DNA of 50,909 bases, from NCBI GenBank assembly GCA_949373075.1, contig CASIBX010000003.1:1-50909 (forward strand), read 5' to 3'. The position numbers and the translations under genes are program-made. Of the stretch, positions 1 to 9,778 are shown one piece after another; the stretch's first letter is position 1; every line of letters begins with the position of its first letter. The notes under the pieces were generated by a model. The model did not search any database. It saw only the letters and a program-made list of their open reading frames with translations, and was not told the DNA's origin. The DNA comes from Candidatus Poseidoniaceae archaeon. GTDB lineage: Archaea > Thermoplasmatota > Poseidoniia > Poseidoniales > Poseidoniaceae.

Positions 1-2509
1 ATACATCGAGGACAGGTGCCACATTTACAACTCGTACATATCCAAGTATCGTGTCACTTGTAACCCCATCATCATCTGTAGAGAAAACACGAATTGTGTG
101 TAGTCCAGATTTATCCCAAGAGGCTGTGATTTCAGAAGTAGGACCTGATGTGGTAACAGTCCAATTCTGGTCTTGGTCGTCAGGATACCAAGTGATCAAT
201 AATTCTTCTTTGTCAGAAAGCGTATCATCTGCTTCAATAAGTAGAGTCGCCATTACTTCTTCATCGATAGTCCATGTTCCATCTTCTGCGGTCAGGTATG
301 GTATTCCACCGATTGCAAAGTTAATCTCTCCAATAGTTGGTGCTACATTCATTACTTCGAATGTGATTGTATCTGTAACAGATGCATTATCATCATCAGT
401 TACCATAACTTCGATTTCATGAACTCCTTCTTCTTCAGTAGTAATAGTACAATAAGGTCCGTATAATCCTTCTTCACAAGCGCTACCTGGCCAAGTCACA
501 GTGACATATTGCCCCTCTGGCGACACAGTGTCTGTATCTCCGCTGTCTGTGGCATTGAAGGTAATCTGTGTGCCTGCATTAACCGTAGGTGTCAAGGTTG
601 TTAGGTTCACGTAAGGGTCTCGATTGAGAATTGTAGCGTTCATCACCATCTCAACTTCATCAAGTTCATCATCGACAACAATTACCTTGACTTCCCAAAC
701 ACCATCATCAAACCATGACCAATTTGTTTGGCATGTTGGGGCATCGACAAATTCAGTTCTAAAACCATCTTCTATCTCAAAGAAGCATCCAACATACCCA
801 CCGTCTGTGTCAAAAGATGCAGATGCATCTATTGAAACGTTAACGAATGTGAACACATTGTCTGTCAAGGTCATATCTGCCACCGGCATTCTACCGATGA
901 AAATATCTAGAGCAGCTCCATTATTCGAGCGATTAGCATCAGCAGTTACCAGATTGTCAGGGTCCACCATAAATGTTAGAGTTTGGTCGCCGATTGGAGT
1001 ATTTGCAGGTACTGTCCAATTGACATCAACTCGTGCTTCAGAATATGGAGCAAGTTCAGGGAGGTTTCCTCTAACTGTAGTTCCATCAGGTGTTACAATT
1101 TCCATCTCAGTAGTTGGTGAGGTTAGTACACCTCTGTTTTGTGCAGGTACTGAAAATTGAATTTCATCCCCTGGTAATGCATTATAACCACTCGCTTTTG
1201 ATAGGATAAGCGAATCATTTCCTCTTGTTCTAGTAACTATCATCGAGTCTGGTTTTGCCACTAAATCAACACCTACAACAGATAGATCCATCACTATAGT
1301 CCCGGCCCCCACAATTTTGTTAACAGGGTCCCAAATCACCACACCATTACTGGTCCAATCATCAGATGAAGGCGAAGCATCTTGTGCGAACCCGACATCC
1401 AAATCAGGGAACACTTTCCCGTCAGAGTCAGTTGTTAGACTCATTATCACGCCATCTGATTCATAGCGTAACTGCAGGTTTTTACCAACTTCGTTAGCAG
1501 TGTTTACAGTGAAGTGACCTACTACTTCTTCAGTAGCATTAGGTAGAATTGCAACGAACTCGGGAACGACTTCAATCACAGTATTTCTTATTCCTGGTGA
1601 AGACGTTGGATTACCGCCAGAAGAATCAGTTGGACTGTACGACTTTAGTAGCCAATCTATCTGGAATCCTGCTGGATTAATTATTCGATACCAAGCATAA
1701 GACCTAACGGAATCACAGTACCACTCAAACCCATTAGTAGTTCCTGTGTTATTCCAAGAGTTAACCTTGCTAGAATCATCACAACCACTGTATGAAGGCG
1801 AATCGCCGTCTTCTGTTGGTATGCCGTCTGTAGTAACTTGGTAAGTTGTATTGTCTTCGACGAAAGGAGAGTCAAATGTTGTCGGGTCGAAATAGCCTGA
1901 AGTACCTGTGACATTGGTTGCAGAAGAGTAACTACTTGTCCACTGGTCTCCAGTTCGTAGAGGGAAATCATACTTCTCTCGAGGTGGCTCATATACGGTT
2001 GCGAAAGTTATGTCTGCTAATTCTTGTGATAAAAATCCAATATTAAATGGGGCGAAATCCACAACTAAAGTGAAGGTACTATCCCACACTGCCAAGTCAT
2101 TGGCGCGTAAAAGGTCGGTTCCATCGTATTCGATTTCAAGCCTTCCAGAAGTGCCTTCTAGTGAAGCACCGTTGTTTCCTGAAGAGTAATCCCCAGAGAT
2201 TGTAACTTCGTAAAGTAAAGTCTGCACCCCTTGTATAGTTTCGAATTTGATATCGGTAACTTCCATCGAGGTATCACCAGTTAGCGTCTGTATCGATGCT
2301 GAAACATTTGCTGCTTGGATTAATCCTGCAACGTCGAATTGAGTTTCATAGACCCAAGTGTCGCCAATTCTCCAATTAGGAACATCGTGTGTATTAGCTG
2401 CTGATTCACCAGCAAAATTCACCTGATGGTCTTCAAAATCGTCTATCATTGAGAGCGGGCCGTATGCCGTCATCAAGATGAGAATAAAGATAGGAATTAC
2501 TCGGCGCAT
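1..2509 (-). CDS. PKD-repeat cell-surface protein, 3' end outside the window
   Basis: An open frame of about 836 codons runs from the ATG at 2509 to the left edge without a stop, so the C-terminus is missing. The product begins MRRVIPIFILILMTAYGPLS, a short basic start plus hydrophobic signal peptide. Next comes a domain with WRIGDTWVY and YDFPLRTGDQW motifs, then a CARDB-like segment and several PKD-like beta-sandwich repeats containing DASASFDTDGG-type motifs. The order matches the gene just upstream (2530-5946), so the two are tandem paralogs. The gap to that gene's stop is 20 bp, implying one transcript. An in-frame ATG at 2515 is an alternative start; 2509 was chosen because it gives the MRR start seen in other secreted proteins here. 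No Shine-Dalgarno is visible, but a hairpin abuts the start. The likely role is an extracellular, membrane-anchored adhesive or structural protein; the ligand is unknown. Confidence 0.85.
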   Translation of the reverse strand, partial: MRRVIPIFILILMTAYGPLSMIDDFEDHQVNFAGESAANTHDVPNWRIGDTWVYETQFDVAGLIQAANVSASIQTLTGDTSMEVTDIKFETIQGVQTLLYEVTISGDYSSGNNGASLEGTSGRLEIEYDGTDLLRANDLAVWDSTFTLVVDFAPFNIGFLSQELADITFATVYEPPREKYDFPLRTGDQWTSSYSSATNVTGTSGYFDPTTFDSPFVEDNTTYQVTTDGIPTEDGDSPSYSGCDDSSKVNSWNNTGTTNGFEWYCDSVRSYAWYRIINPAGFQIDWLLKSYSPTDSSGGNPTSSPGIRNTVIEVVPEFVAILPNATEEVVGHFTVNTANEVGKNLQLRYESDGVIMSLTTDSDGKVFPDLDVGFAQDASPSSDDWTSNGVVIWDPVNKIVGAGTIVMDLSVVGVDLVAKPDSMIVTRTRGNDSLILSKASGYNALPGDEIQFSVPAQNRGVLTSPTTEMEIVTPDGTTVRGNLPELAPYSEARVDVNWTVPANTPIGDQTLTFMVDPDNLVTADANRSNNGAALDIFIGRMPVADMTLTDNVFTFVNVSIDASASFDTDGGYVGCFFEIEDGFRTEFVDAPTCQTNWSWFDDGVWEVKVIVVDDELDEVEMVMNATILNRDPYVNLTTLTPTVNAGTQITFNATDSGDTDTVSPEGQYVTVTWPGSACEEGLYGPYCTITTEEEGVHEIEVMVTDDDNASVTDTITFEVMNVAPTIGEINFAIGGIPYLTAEDGTWTIDEEVMATLLIEADDTLSDKEELLITWYPDDQDQNWTVTTSGPTSEITASWDKSGLHTIRVFSTDDDGVTSDTILGYVRVVNVAPVLDV

Positions 2510-2528
2510 GGACATACGTAGTATGTCC
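2510..2528. promoter_or_regulatory. Perfect inverted repeat at the start of the second surface-protein gene
   Basis: GGACATAC and GTATGTCC form an 8-bp perfect inverted repeat around a 3-nt loop. It fills the 20-bp gap between the stop of the upstream paralog (2530) and the ATG at 2509, where a ribosome-binding site would normally lie. It could be an mRNA hairpin controlling translation or mRNA processing, or a protein operator. The function is inferred only from position. Confidence 0.4.
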
Positions 2529-2529
2529 G

Positions 2530-5500
2530 TTACTTTTCATCCTGTCCGTCCTCGGATTCTTGCATTTCGAGGTATTGGTGGCCGTAGTGTTCCCATTGCT
2601 CTTCGCTCCAACCTTCGGGCAGTCCTTCTTCTGGGATAGGAACTGTTTCCCTATTTTCTTCATTTAGAGCGGAAACATCTTGTTCCATGCCAAATGCACC
2701 GAAAGATGGTGCTTCCATAGGTGCTTCAATCATCGGAACATCATCATCATCCCAAACTGACTTTCGCTTTCTTTGTCCCTTCTTCAAGAAAATAACTAGT
2801 CCTGAAATTACCAGTGCTATGAGCACTAATTGTACAAACGGATTTGCTTCTTCTCCGGTTAGAGACTCCATGACTTCTTCGAAAGCAGTTCGGTCAGGGG
2901 AATCAACCTCAACAACTGTTGAACTAGTTCCTGGTTTGAGTATTTCTTCATCCCAAGCAATCGCCTTTATGGTGAATTTACCTGCTCTAGGGAATGCGTA
3001 TTCTACCGTTATGCCAACGAGGTCTGCATCATTGTCTTTTATCCCGTCACCATCGCTATCCACTGAGCAATCAACATCCCAGACGACAGTCAAGTATTCT
3101 CTGTCAATGTCTGAATCGATAGTAGCCGAAGCATCCAAGATCACAGTTTCACCTGAAATCGCATTGCTTGGTGCTTTCATACGGACCATTGGAGGTAGGT
3201 TAAGAACGGTTACTGATGCTGTAGATGAACTCCTAGCTCCATCATCATCTGTTGCATGGAATACGATATTGTGTACGCCTGCATTTTGCCAAGACCAAGT
3301 AAGGTCAAACCCTGTAATGTCACAATCATCATCAGCAGAACCGATTCCATCATTGTCTGCTCCCGGGTCAATATCCCAGCATACAATCAAGTCTTCCATA
3401 TCCGAAGCAGTATCCCATGCTACGCCTGAAATACTGATACTTTGTCCTTCAGCAACAGCCATGATTTCCGGTAAATCTTCAATTTGAGGTTCAGCATTTC
3501 TAACATCGACCCATCTCTCAACCCAGCCGCTATCTTCGCCTTCAGTATCGATTGCTTTGACTAAAACAGTCTGCATGCCAGACTCAGTCCAAACTGCAGG
3601 AACTCGTGATTCTCGACCGTCGGTATCTACGCCAAAGGACCATTCATACCTGAGATTTTCTAAGTCATCCATCGAATCTTCAGCTCTGGCTGATAACTCA
3701 ACATCTTGGTCTTCAGTGACCTGCCAAGACATTTGTCCTGTGGCTTCGATGATTGCGCCATTATCATCCCACATTGCTACTGCTACATCGTGTGGGGCAA
3801 TATTTGTAAATTCAATATCGATGGTTGCATATGTTTGGTTTCCATCATCATCTGTGCCGACCGCAGTAAATGTGTTCAATCCTTCTTCCCATGCCGTAGT
3901 TGTGCATGTTCTTGTGTAATATCCTTCATCACATTGAGTGTTAGGCCAATGCACGTCGACCAATCCTGGCCATGAATCTTCAGAATCAGAATCATTGGCA
4001 AATACATAGAGGGTGACTGGGTGTTCTACCTTTACTTGACTTCGTTGTGAAACGATAGAAACATTTGGAGCACGATTGTAGATTTCAACTTCAAGAATGT
4101 TTTCAGTTGAATCTCCTTCTTCATCACTAACTGTGACCAAGACCGAGTATATTCCATCATCAATCCATGTCCAATTCAAAGAACAACTGTTACGCATCAC
4201 CTTTTGGCTAGCCATTGAATATGAGCCATCATCGAATTCAATATCGAATGTGCACCAAACAATGCCACCATCTTCATCAAAACTCGATGAAGCATCAATG
4301 AATATTTCTTCATTGGTCCAAGCACTTTGGTTCATTCCAATGTAGGTGGGCGAGCTTCCAACAAATAGCGGGAGAATTCCGACATCATTAGTTGAATCTG
4401 CATCATTTGGATTAGATAATTGGCGGTCAACTTCCCATTCTATCGTTTGATTATCAATACTTGAATTGGCATCTACTTGCCATTCGATTTCAAAGATAAA
4501 CTGTTCAAACATCCCTAGAGGTGGTAGAACCTTAGTGACTTCAAAGCCATCCGGATATTTGATGTGAGTAGTAGTTGCAGTACTGGTTGTAATCCCTCTG
4601 TTGTAAACCGGTAGTTGGATCATCAAGTAGTCCCCTGGTAGGACATTAAATCCTGAAATAGAGTTTAGAGTGACCAATTCACTACTTCGGTTTCGAATTA
4701 TATTCGCTCTCTCTAACCCCGCGACTAAATCAAGTCCCACGATATTGTCATCAAGAGTAATTGTAGCCACGCCATACATCCCTCCAGTTGATGCAACGAT
4801 TCCATGACTCGCCCAATCGGTGGTCGAAGCAGATGTATCGGTGGCCTCTCCAACCGAAACAATTGCCCAAGCACTTCCGTTTGCCCCGGTAGTTGCAGTT
4901 GTCACAAACCCTTCAGCCTCATGTCTGATCTCAACATCCAATCCGGATTGAGGATTACCAGAGGAGTCAGACACATTTGCCCATACCTCAATTGGAGTAT
5001 TCAGTGCTGTTATTTGTGTTGACAAATCCACATCAACATTCAAATTTCTGTATCCCGGATTAGTAGTAACTTCAACTCCACTTGAGCCAACTGGGAGATA
5101 TTGTTTGAGCCTGAAATCAATTACCAAACCGATGTCCTCCTCGGTGTTAGACCAAGCGAAGTTTCTAATTTCAGGACAGAACCATTCGAACGAAGTTTCA
5201 GTTCCATTATCATCATAGGAAGTCAATTCATATGATGCATTACATCCTCCATAGCCAATCTGTTCTCCAAGATTGTTAACGGGCTTGCCAATGTCGGTAA
5301 TCTCCCAATTTGTATGGTTTGCACCACTTGTTGGCTGAGGGAATGGTGTGATGTAATCCGAAGAACCAGACCATGATGTTGAGGATACATAGGAGGTGTT
5401 CCATGTCTCTCCTATCCTTAACGGGAAGTCATAGTTTTCACTCATCGGGTCATAGGTGGTTGTGATTGTGATGTCTGCAATTTGTTGAGTGAGAGATGAA

Positions 5501-5946
5501 ATTCCATATGGTACGTATCTGACATTCAGAGATAGGTCGGTTGACAGTTTTGCTAAATCTGAAACCCTTCTAACTTCATCGACTTGATATTGGATATACA
5601 GATTGCCAGTATATCCCTCTAATGCGACGCCACCTTTGTCGAAATCGGCTTTCGATGAAGTTTGGTAAACCAGGGTTTGAACACCATCGATATCGACTTC
5701 AGTAACCCCTTCAACAGTAGTGGTTGCATCTCCTATGATTTTACCAACAACCGCATCAACTCCTGCACCTTGAACAAGAACGGTAGGGTCGAATGCACCT
5801 GAGTAAACCCACTTGTCTCCAACCCTCCAAGTGACTACGTCACTTACGCCTGGATCTTCACTACCAATGCCTCCAGCACTAGCTTGCGGCGCGACCAATA
5901 AAGTCGAAAGCAAGAGGATGAGCACCATCCCCACTTCTCGGCGCAT
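2530..5946 (-). CDS. Large PKD-repeat surface protein with C-terminal membrane anchor
   Basis: The product is 1138 residues when started at the internal ATG (5946), giving MRREVGMVLILLLSTLLVAP, a clear signal peptide. A TATA-like box lies about 28 nt upstream, which favours this start over the longer frame to 5961. In order it has an N-terminal domain shared with the next gene (WRVGDKWVY, YDFPLRIGETW), a Big/CARDB-like region and at least four PKD-type domains (DASSSFDEDGG, DASATIDSDID). A transmembrane helix at about residues 1035-1055 is followed by basic GQRKRK, which puts the tail in the cytoplasm. That tail is acidic and carries GLPEGWSEEQWEHYGHQYLE, a Trp-rich helical motif I associate with Marine Group II surface proteins. 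It is the first gene of a two-gene operon. The likely role is an adhesin or structural surface protein; no catalytic motif was seen. Confidence 0.88.
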   Translation of the reverse strand: MRREVGMVLILLLSTLLVAPQASAGGIGSEDPGVSDVVTWRVGDKWVYSGAFDPTVLVQGAGVDAVVGKIIGDATTTVEGVTEVDIDGVQTLVYQTSSKADFDKGGVALEGYTGNLYIQYQVDEVRRVSDLAKLSTDLSLNVRYVPYGISSLTQQIADITITTTYDPMSENYDFPLRIGETWNTSYVSSTSWSGSSDYITPFPQPTSGANHTNWEITDIGKPVNNLGEQIGYGGCNASYELTSYDDNGTETSFEWFCPEIRNFAWSNTEEDIGLVIDFRLKQYLPVGSSGVEVTTNPGYRNLNVDVDLSTQITALNTPIEVWANVSDSSGNPQSGLDVEIRHEAEGFVTTATTGANGSAWAIVSVGEATDTSASTTDWASHGIVASTGGMYGVATITLDDNIVGLDLVAGLERANIIRNRSSELVTLNSISGFNVLPGDYLMIQLPVYNRGITTSTATTTHIKYPDGFEVTKVLPPLGMFEQFIFEIEWQVDANSSIDNQTIEWEVDRQLSNPNDADSTNDVGILPLFVGSSPTYIGMNQSAWTNEEIFIDASSSFDEDGGIVWCTFDIEFDDGSYSMASQKVMRNSCSLNWTWIDDGIYSVLVTVSDEEGDSTENILEVEIYNRAPNVSIVSQRSQVKVEHPVTLYVFANDSDSEDSWPGLVDVHWPNTQCDEGYYTRTCTTTAWEEGLNTFTAVGTDDDGNQTYATIDIEFTNIAPHDVAVAMWDDNGAIIEATGQMSWQVTEDQDVELSARAEDSMDDLENLRYEWSFGVDTDGRESRVPAVWTESGMQTVLVKAIDTEGEDSGWVERWVDVRNAEPQIEDLPEIMAVAEGQSISISGVAWDTASDMEDLIVCWDIDPGADNDGIGSADDDCDITGFDLTWSWQNAGVHNIVFHATDDDGARSSSTASVTVLNLPPMVRMKAPSNAISGETVILDASATIDSDIDREYLTVVWDVDCSVDSDGDGIKDNDADLVGITVEYAFPRAGKFTIKAIAWDEEILKPGTSSTVVEVDSPDRTAFEEVMESLTGEEANPFVQLVLIALVISGLVIFLKKGQRKRKSVWDDDDVPMIEAPMEAPSFGAFGMEQDVSALNEENRETVPIPEEGLPEGWSEEQWEHYGHQYLEMQESEDGQDEK

Positions 5947-5968
5947 GAACCGTTTATGCAAATGGCGG

Positions 5969-5980
5969 ATAGATATAGAT
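5969..5980 (-). promoter_or_regulatory. TATA-box candidate for the surface-protein operon
   Basis: On the minus strand ATCTATATCTAT is centred about 28 nt before the ATG at 5946. That spacing fits an archaeal TATA box driving a leaderless or nearly leaderless mRNA. Confidence 0.5.
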
Positions 5981-6098
5981 GAGGGCGACTCGATATTTCC
6001 TAAAACCAGTGAAAAAGAGTAGAAATACCGTTCTAGACCCCTTTTTGGTAACTTTAGTCAGGGAATAGACTCATTGCCAAAGTCGGCCACGCCGTAAC

Positions 6099-6971
6099 AT
6101 GCGCTGGTTCGCCTTCAATGGTGATGCAGATGGTATCTGTTCCATGGTACAATGGGGCCTTGTGCATGGAATTGAAGGGCAGATAGTTACCGGTGTCAAG
6201 AGAGATATTGAATTACTCACAAAAGTTCATCCTAACATTGGTGATGAAATTGTGGTGATGGATATCTCATTAGCAAGAAATCATGAAAGAGCTAGCAAGT
6301 TTTGTGCAGATGGCTTCAAAATGACATGGTTCGACCATCATCTTCCAGGAGATGTAATCGAAGGACTTGAAGCATATATTGACACCTCTTCTGATGTTTG
6401 TACCGCTAAGATAGTCGAGAATTTTTTACAAGTCAAGTCAGATTGGTCGGAAGTTGCTCTTCATGGCGATGGGCTGTCCAAATATTCGTCAAAACCGGAA
6501 TACAAAGAATTGGGAGAATTACTCAATTACAATGGATATGGGGCTGATCTCTCTGATTTGCACATCAATCCCGACAAATTACTGTCGATTTGTCTTGAAT
6601 CTATTACCCCTGAGCGATTTATGGATACATCTGAATTTACGATGTTACAACAGGGTTTTGCTACAGATATTTCCAAAGCGGATTCAGTTGAGATTGTTGA
6701 TGGTATTTACCTTCTGCCAGACGAGCCTTGGGCTCGTCGTGTTGTTGGAGTAATGGCACATCGAATCAATTCGGAAAGCCCTGGCCCGCACGTGATTGCA
6801 ATCGACAAAGGGGAAACCTTGCAAGTGTCACTGCGTGGTCAAAGTGGTATTGGCGACATTTGTGCAAAGTTTGGCGGCGGTGGTAGAGCTACCGCCGGCG
6901 GCATTGACGCTCTCCCGAAGGGAGAGATACCAGCCTTGATGAATGAGGTCAACGCCCGTAGGTCTGCTTGA
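6099..6971 (+). CDS. DHH-family phosphoesterase (RecJ/NrnA-like)
   Basis: The 290-residue protein starts with FNGDADGI, the first metal-binding motif of DHH enzymes. It has VVMDIS as the second Asp strand, WFDHH as the DHH signature near residue 90, and a C-terminal DHHA1 motif GGGGRATAGG near residues 266-275. The usual GGGGH is GGGGR here, as also occurs in some DHHA1 domains of the AlaRS type. Family members hydrolyse phosphodiesters or phosphomonoesters such as oligoribonucleotides, cyclic dinucleotides or 3'-phosphoadenosine 5'-phosphate (pAp). It is first in the operon, 9 bp before cysD, and a Shine-Dalgarno for cysD overlaps its stop. Because the next two genes make PAPS, I infer that pAp removal is a plausible role, but RNA or cyclic-nucleotide hydrolysis remains possible. 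No obvious TATA box was seen upstream. Confidence 0.82.
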   Translation: MRWFAFNGDADGICSMVQWGLVHGIEGQIVTGVKRDIELLTKVHPNIGDEIVVMDISLARNHERASKFCADGFKMTWFDHHLPGDVIEGLEAYIDTSSDVCTAKIVENFLQVKSDWSEVALHGDGLSKYSSKPEYKELGELLNYNGYGADLSDLHINPDKLLSICLESITPERFMDTSEFTMLQQGFATDISKADSVEIVDGIYLLPDEPWARRVVGVMAHRINSESPGPHVIAIDKGETLQVSLRGQSGIGDICAKFGGGGRATAGGIDALPKGEIPALMNEVNARRSA

Positions 6972-6975
6972 GGTG
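6970..6975 (+). promoter_or_regulatory. Shine-Dalgarno for cysD
   Basis: GAGGTG overlaps the DHH gene stop and sits 5 nt before the ATG at 6981. It matches the archaeal anti-SD and fixes the cysD start, indicating translation from a shared mRNA. Confidence 0.6.
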
Positions 6976-6980
6976 TTTTT

Positions 6981-7886
6981 ATGCACGATAGAATGACCCA
7001 TCTTCAAAGATTGGAAGCCGAGGCTATCCACATCATGAGAGAGGTTGTTGCAGAAGCAGAAAATCCAGTAATGCTCTATTCGATAGGCAAGGATTCCTCT
7101 GTAATGTTACATATTGCAATGAAAGCATTCTACCCTGCAAAGCCACCATTTCCAATAATGCACATTGACACAATGTGGAAGTTTTCTGAGATGATAGAGT
7201 TCAGAGAGAAAATGGCCAATGACCTTGGATTAGATTTGATTGTTCACATTAATCCAGAAGGTAAAGAGATGGGGATGAACCCATTCATTCATGGTTCCTC
7301 TGTTCATACTGACATGATGAAAACGCAAGGATTGAAACAAGCATTAGATGCTCATGGTTTCGATGTTGCATTCGGTGGGGCGCGCAGAGATGAAGAAAAA
7401 TCTCGAGCCAAAGAAAGAATATTTTCGTTCAGAAACGAAAGCCACCACTGGGACCCAAAACGTCAGAGGCCAGAACTTTGGAATGTATACAACTCAAGAA
7501 AGAATGCAGGGGAGTCGATTAGGGTCTTTCCTCTTTCAAATTGGACCGAGCTGGATATTTGGCAATACATACATTTGGAGGAAATCCCAATCGTCCCCCT
7601 CTACTTAGCAAAACCTAGACCGGTTGTTGAGAGAGATGGTGTTCTGGTTTTAGTTGATGACGACCGTCTTCCGCTAAAAGAAGGAGAAGAGCCGATGATG
7701 AAAACCGTCCGCTTCAGGACACTGGGATGTTATCCACTTACGGGAGCAGTTGAATCCGAAGCGGATACATTACCTCAAATCATTCAAGAAATGTTACTCA
7801 CAACAACATCAGAGCGCCAAGGGAGAGTAATTGATTTCGACAGTACTGCTTCTATGGAGAAGAAAAAGCAAGAGGGGTATTTCTGA
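6981..7886 (+). CDS. cysD: Sulfate adenylyltransferase subunit 2
   Basis: The 301-residue protein is nearly colinear with bacterial CysD (about 302 residues). It starts [18 protein letters not shown] and carries the PP-loop SIGKDSS at residues 34-40. Further landmarks are the [17 protein letters not shown] block, [15 protein letters not shown] and the C-terminal [11 protein letters not shown]. CysD is the adenylyl-transferring subunit that, with the GTPase CysN, makes adenosine 5'-phosphosulfate (APS) from ATP and sulfate in the cytoplasm. It lies 9 bp after the DHH gene. Its stop shares one base with the start of the CysN-CysC fusion (TGATG), so the two are translationally coupled. The strong resemblance to bacterial CysD, with no archaeal peculiarity, is compatible with acquisition from bacteria. 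Confidence 0.97.
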   Translation: MHDRMTHLQRLEAEAIHIMREVVAEAENPVMLYSIGKDSSVMLHIAMKAFYPAKPPFPIMHIDTMWKFSEMIEFREKMANDLGLDLIVHINPEGKEMGMNPFIHGSSVHTDMMKTQGLKQALDAHGFDVAFGGARRDEEKSRAKERIFSFRNESHHWDPKRQRPELWNVYNSRKNAGESIRVFPLSNWTELDIWQYIHLEEIPIVPLYLAKPRPVVERDGVLVLVDDDRLPLKEGEEPMMKTVRFRTLGCYPLTGAVESEADTLPQIIQEMLLTTTSERQGRVIDFDSTASMEKKKQEGYF

Positions 7887-9778
7887 TGGCACACGTCAGT
7901 GACCTCATAGCCACGGACATCGATTCTTATCTTGCTGCTCATGAGCAGAAAGAATTGCTTCGTTTCATCACATGCGGCTCAGTTGATGATGGCAAATCCA
8001 CTCTCATTGGCCGTATGTTGTATGAATCTCATATGTTGTTTGATGACCACCTTGCAGCCCTTGAAGCAGACTCAAAGAAGGTTGGTACCCAAGAAGGTGA
8101 GATCGATTTTGCACTTCTTGTAGACGGTCTTGCAGCAGAAAGAGAGCAGGGGATTACAATAGATGTAGCCTACAGATTCTTTTCAACCGACAAGAGAAAA
8201 TATATCGTAGCAGACACACCTGGCCATGAAGAGTATACTCGTAATATGGCAACCGGTGCATCAACTGCAGATGTCGCAATCATCTTGGTCGATGCTAGTC
8301 AAGGTGTCTTAACACAAACTCGTCGCCATTCATTCATTGTTTCAATGGTTGGCGTTAAGAGGATTATACTAGCGGTAAACAAACTGGACTTGGTTAATTA
8401 TTCGCAAGATACTTTCGAATCAATCGTTAGAGATTATACTAACTTTGCCGATGAAGCACTGAATCTAGATGAGATTACAGCAATCCCAATTTCCGCTCTG
8501 AAAGGAGACAATATTGTAGGTCCTAGTGAGAATACCCCTTGGTATGATGGTCCTTCAATCATGGAATACTTGGAGCGTGTTGAAGTTTCTTCGACTTCGC
8601 AATCAAGACCTTTCAGAATGCCAGTTCAGTGGGTTAACCGTCCTAATCTTGATTTCCGAGGTTTTGCGGGATTGATAGGTAGTGGGGTGATTTCGCCAGG
8701 TGATAGAATTAGAGTTCTTCCAAGTGGAACCGAATCTACAGTTGAACGAATTGTCACTATGGAAGGCGACCTAAAGTTGGCAGGAGCCGGCCGCTCAGTT
8801 ACCCTAACTCTTAGTGATGAGATAGATATCTCAAGAGGAGATTCAATCGTTGCAGCAGATAGTCCATGTGGCAGTGCAGACCAATTCCAAACTCGCATAC
8901 TTTGGATGGATGAGTCTGCGATGATGCCCGGGCGACAATACCTGTTCAAGTCGAACACACAAACTACATCGATGACATTAGGTAGACTCAATCACCGAAT
9001 TGATGTCAATACATTGGAAGAATTACCTGCCAAAGTTCTAGATATGAATGAAATTGGAGTTTGTAATATCTCACTATCTAGTCGAGTAGCATTCGATTCT
9101 TATGATGAAGACCCTACAATGGGTGGTTTCATCATTGTCGATAGAATGACTAACAATACTGTTGGAATGGGATTAATCGATTATGCACTAAGAAGAGCTG
9201 AAAATATCCATTGGCAATCTATGGATGTAACAAAGCAAAGTCGAGCAGAACAAAAGAGTCAGCGACCCAAGGTTATCTGGTTCACTGGATTATCTGGCTC
9301 AGGTAAATCATCGATAGCAAATATTTTGGAAAAGAAATTGCAATCCATGGGCCGCCATACTATTTCCCTGGATGGAGACAATGTTAGGCATGGTTTGAAT
9401 CGAGACTTAGGTTTCACAAAAGCCGACCGTGTTGAGAATATTCGTAGGGTTGGAGAAACATCCAAGTTGATGGTAGAAGCAGGTTTAATCTGTATTACAT
9501 CATTCATATCTCCATTCGTTTCAGAGAGAGAAATGGTTCGAAACCTGATGGGTGAAGGAGAATTTATCGAAGTATTTGTTGACACACCACTGGAAGTCTG
9601 TGAACAGAGAGATGTCAAAGGACTCTATGCGAAGGCTCGAGCCGGGGATTTACCTAATTTCACAGGAATATCTAGTCCCTATGAAAGCCCAGTGAATCCT
9701 GAAATTAGAATCGATACTACGGATCTGAATGCCGAGGATGCAGCGGACTTGATTATCGATTACTTGAGTAATTTCTGA
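7886..9778 (+). CDS. cysNC: Bifunctional sulfate adenylyltransferase subunit 1 / adenylylsulfate kinase
   Basis: The 630-residue protein fuses CysN and CysC, the arrangement of rhizobial NodQ. The CysN part (about 1-450) is an EF-Tu-type GTPase with P-loop GSVDDGKST at 31-39, DTPGHEEY at 110-117 and NKLD at 165-168, followed by beta-barrel domains. The CysC part (about 460-630) has its own P-loop GLSGSGKSS at 468-476, [16 protein letters not shown] and [12 protein letters not shown]. Together with CysD it converts sulfate to APS using GTP hydrolysis, then phosphorylates APS to PAPS. No PAPS reductase or sulfite reductase is in the window, so whether PAPS feeds sulfur assimilation or sulfotransferases cannot be decided here. 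Its 3' end overlaps the convergent glycosyltransferase gene by 19 bp. Confidence 0.96.
   Translation: MAHVSDLIATDIDSYLAAHEQKELLRFITCGSVDDGKSTLIGRMLYESHMLFDDHLAALEADSKKVGTQEGEIDFALLVDGLAAEREQGITIDVAYRFFSTDKRKYIVADTPGHEEYTRNMATGASTADVAIILVDASQGVLTQTRRHSFIVSMVGVKRIILAVNKLDLVNYSQDTFESIVRDYTNFADEALNLDEITAIPISALKGDNIVGPSENTPWYDGPSIMEYLERVEVSSTSQSRPFRMPVQWVNRPNLDFRGFAGLIGSGVISPGDRIRVLPSGTESTVERIVTMEGDLKLAGAGRSVTLTLSDEIDISRGDSIVAADSPCGSADQFQTRILWMDESAMMPGRQYLFKSNTQTTSMTLGRLNHRIDVNTLEELPAKVLDMNEIGVCNISLSSRVAFDSYDEDPTMGGFIIVDRMTNNTVGMGLIDYALRRAENIHWQSMDVTKQSRAEQKSQRPKVIWFTGLSGSGKSSIANILEKKLQSMGRHTISLDGDNVRHGLNRDLGFTKADRVENIRRVGETSKLMVEAGLICITSFISPFVSEREMVRNLMGEGEFIEVFVDTPLEVCEQRDVKGLYAKARAGDLPNFTGISSPYESPVNPEIRIDTTDLNAEDAADLIIDYLSNF

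Noticed and set aside
2687-3919. Plus-strand open frames of 266 and 120 codons inside the PKD surface gene
   Set aside because: They are Ser/Thr-rich antisense shadows of the acidic Asp/Ser-rich protein on the other strand and show no domain or start signal.
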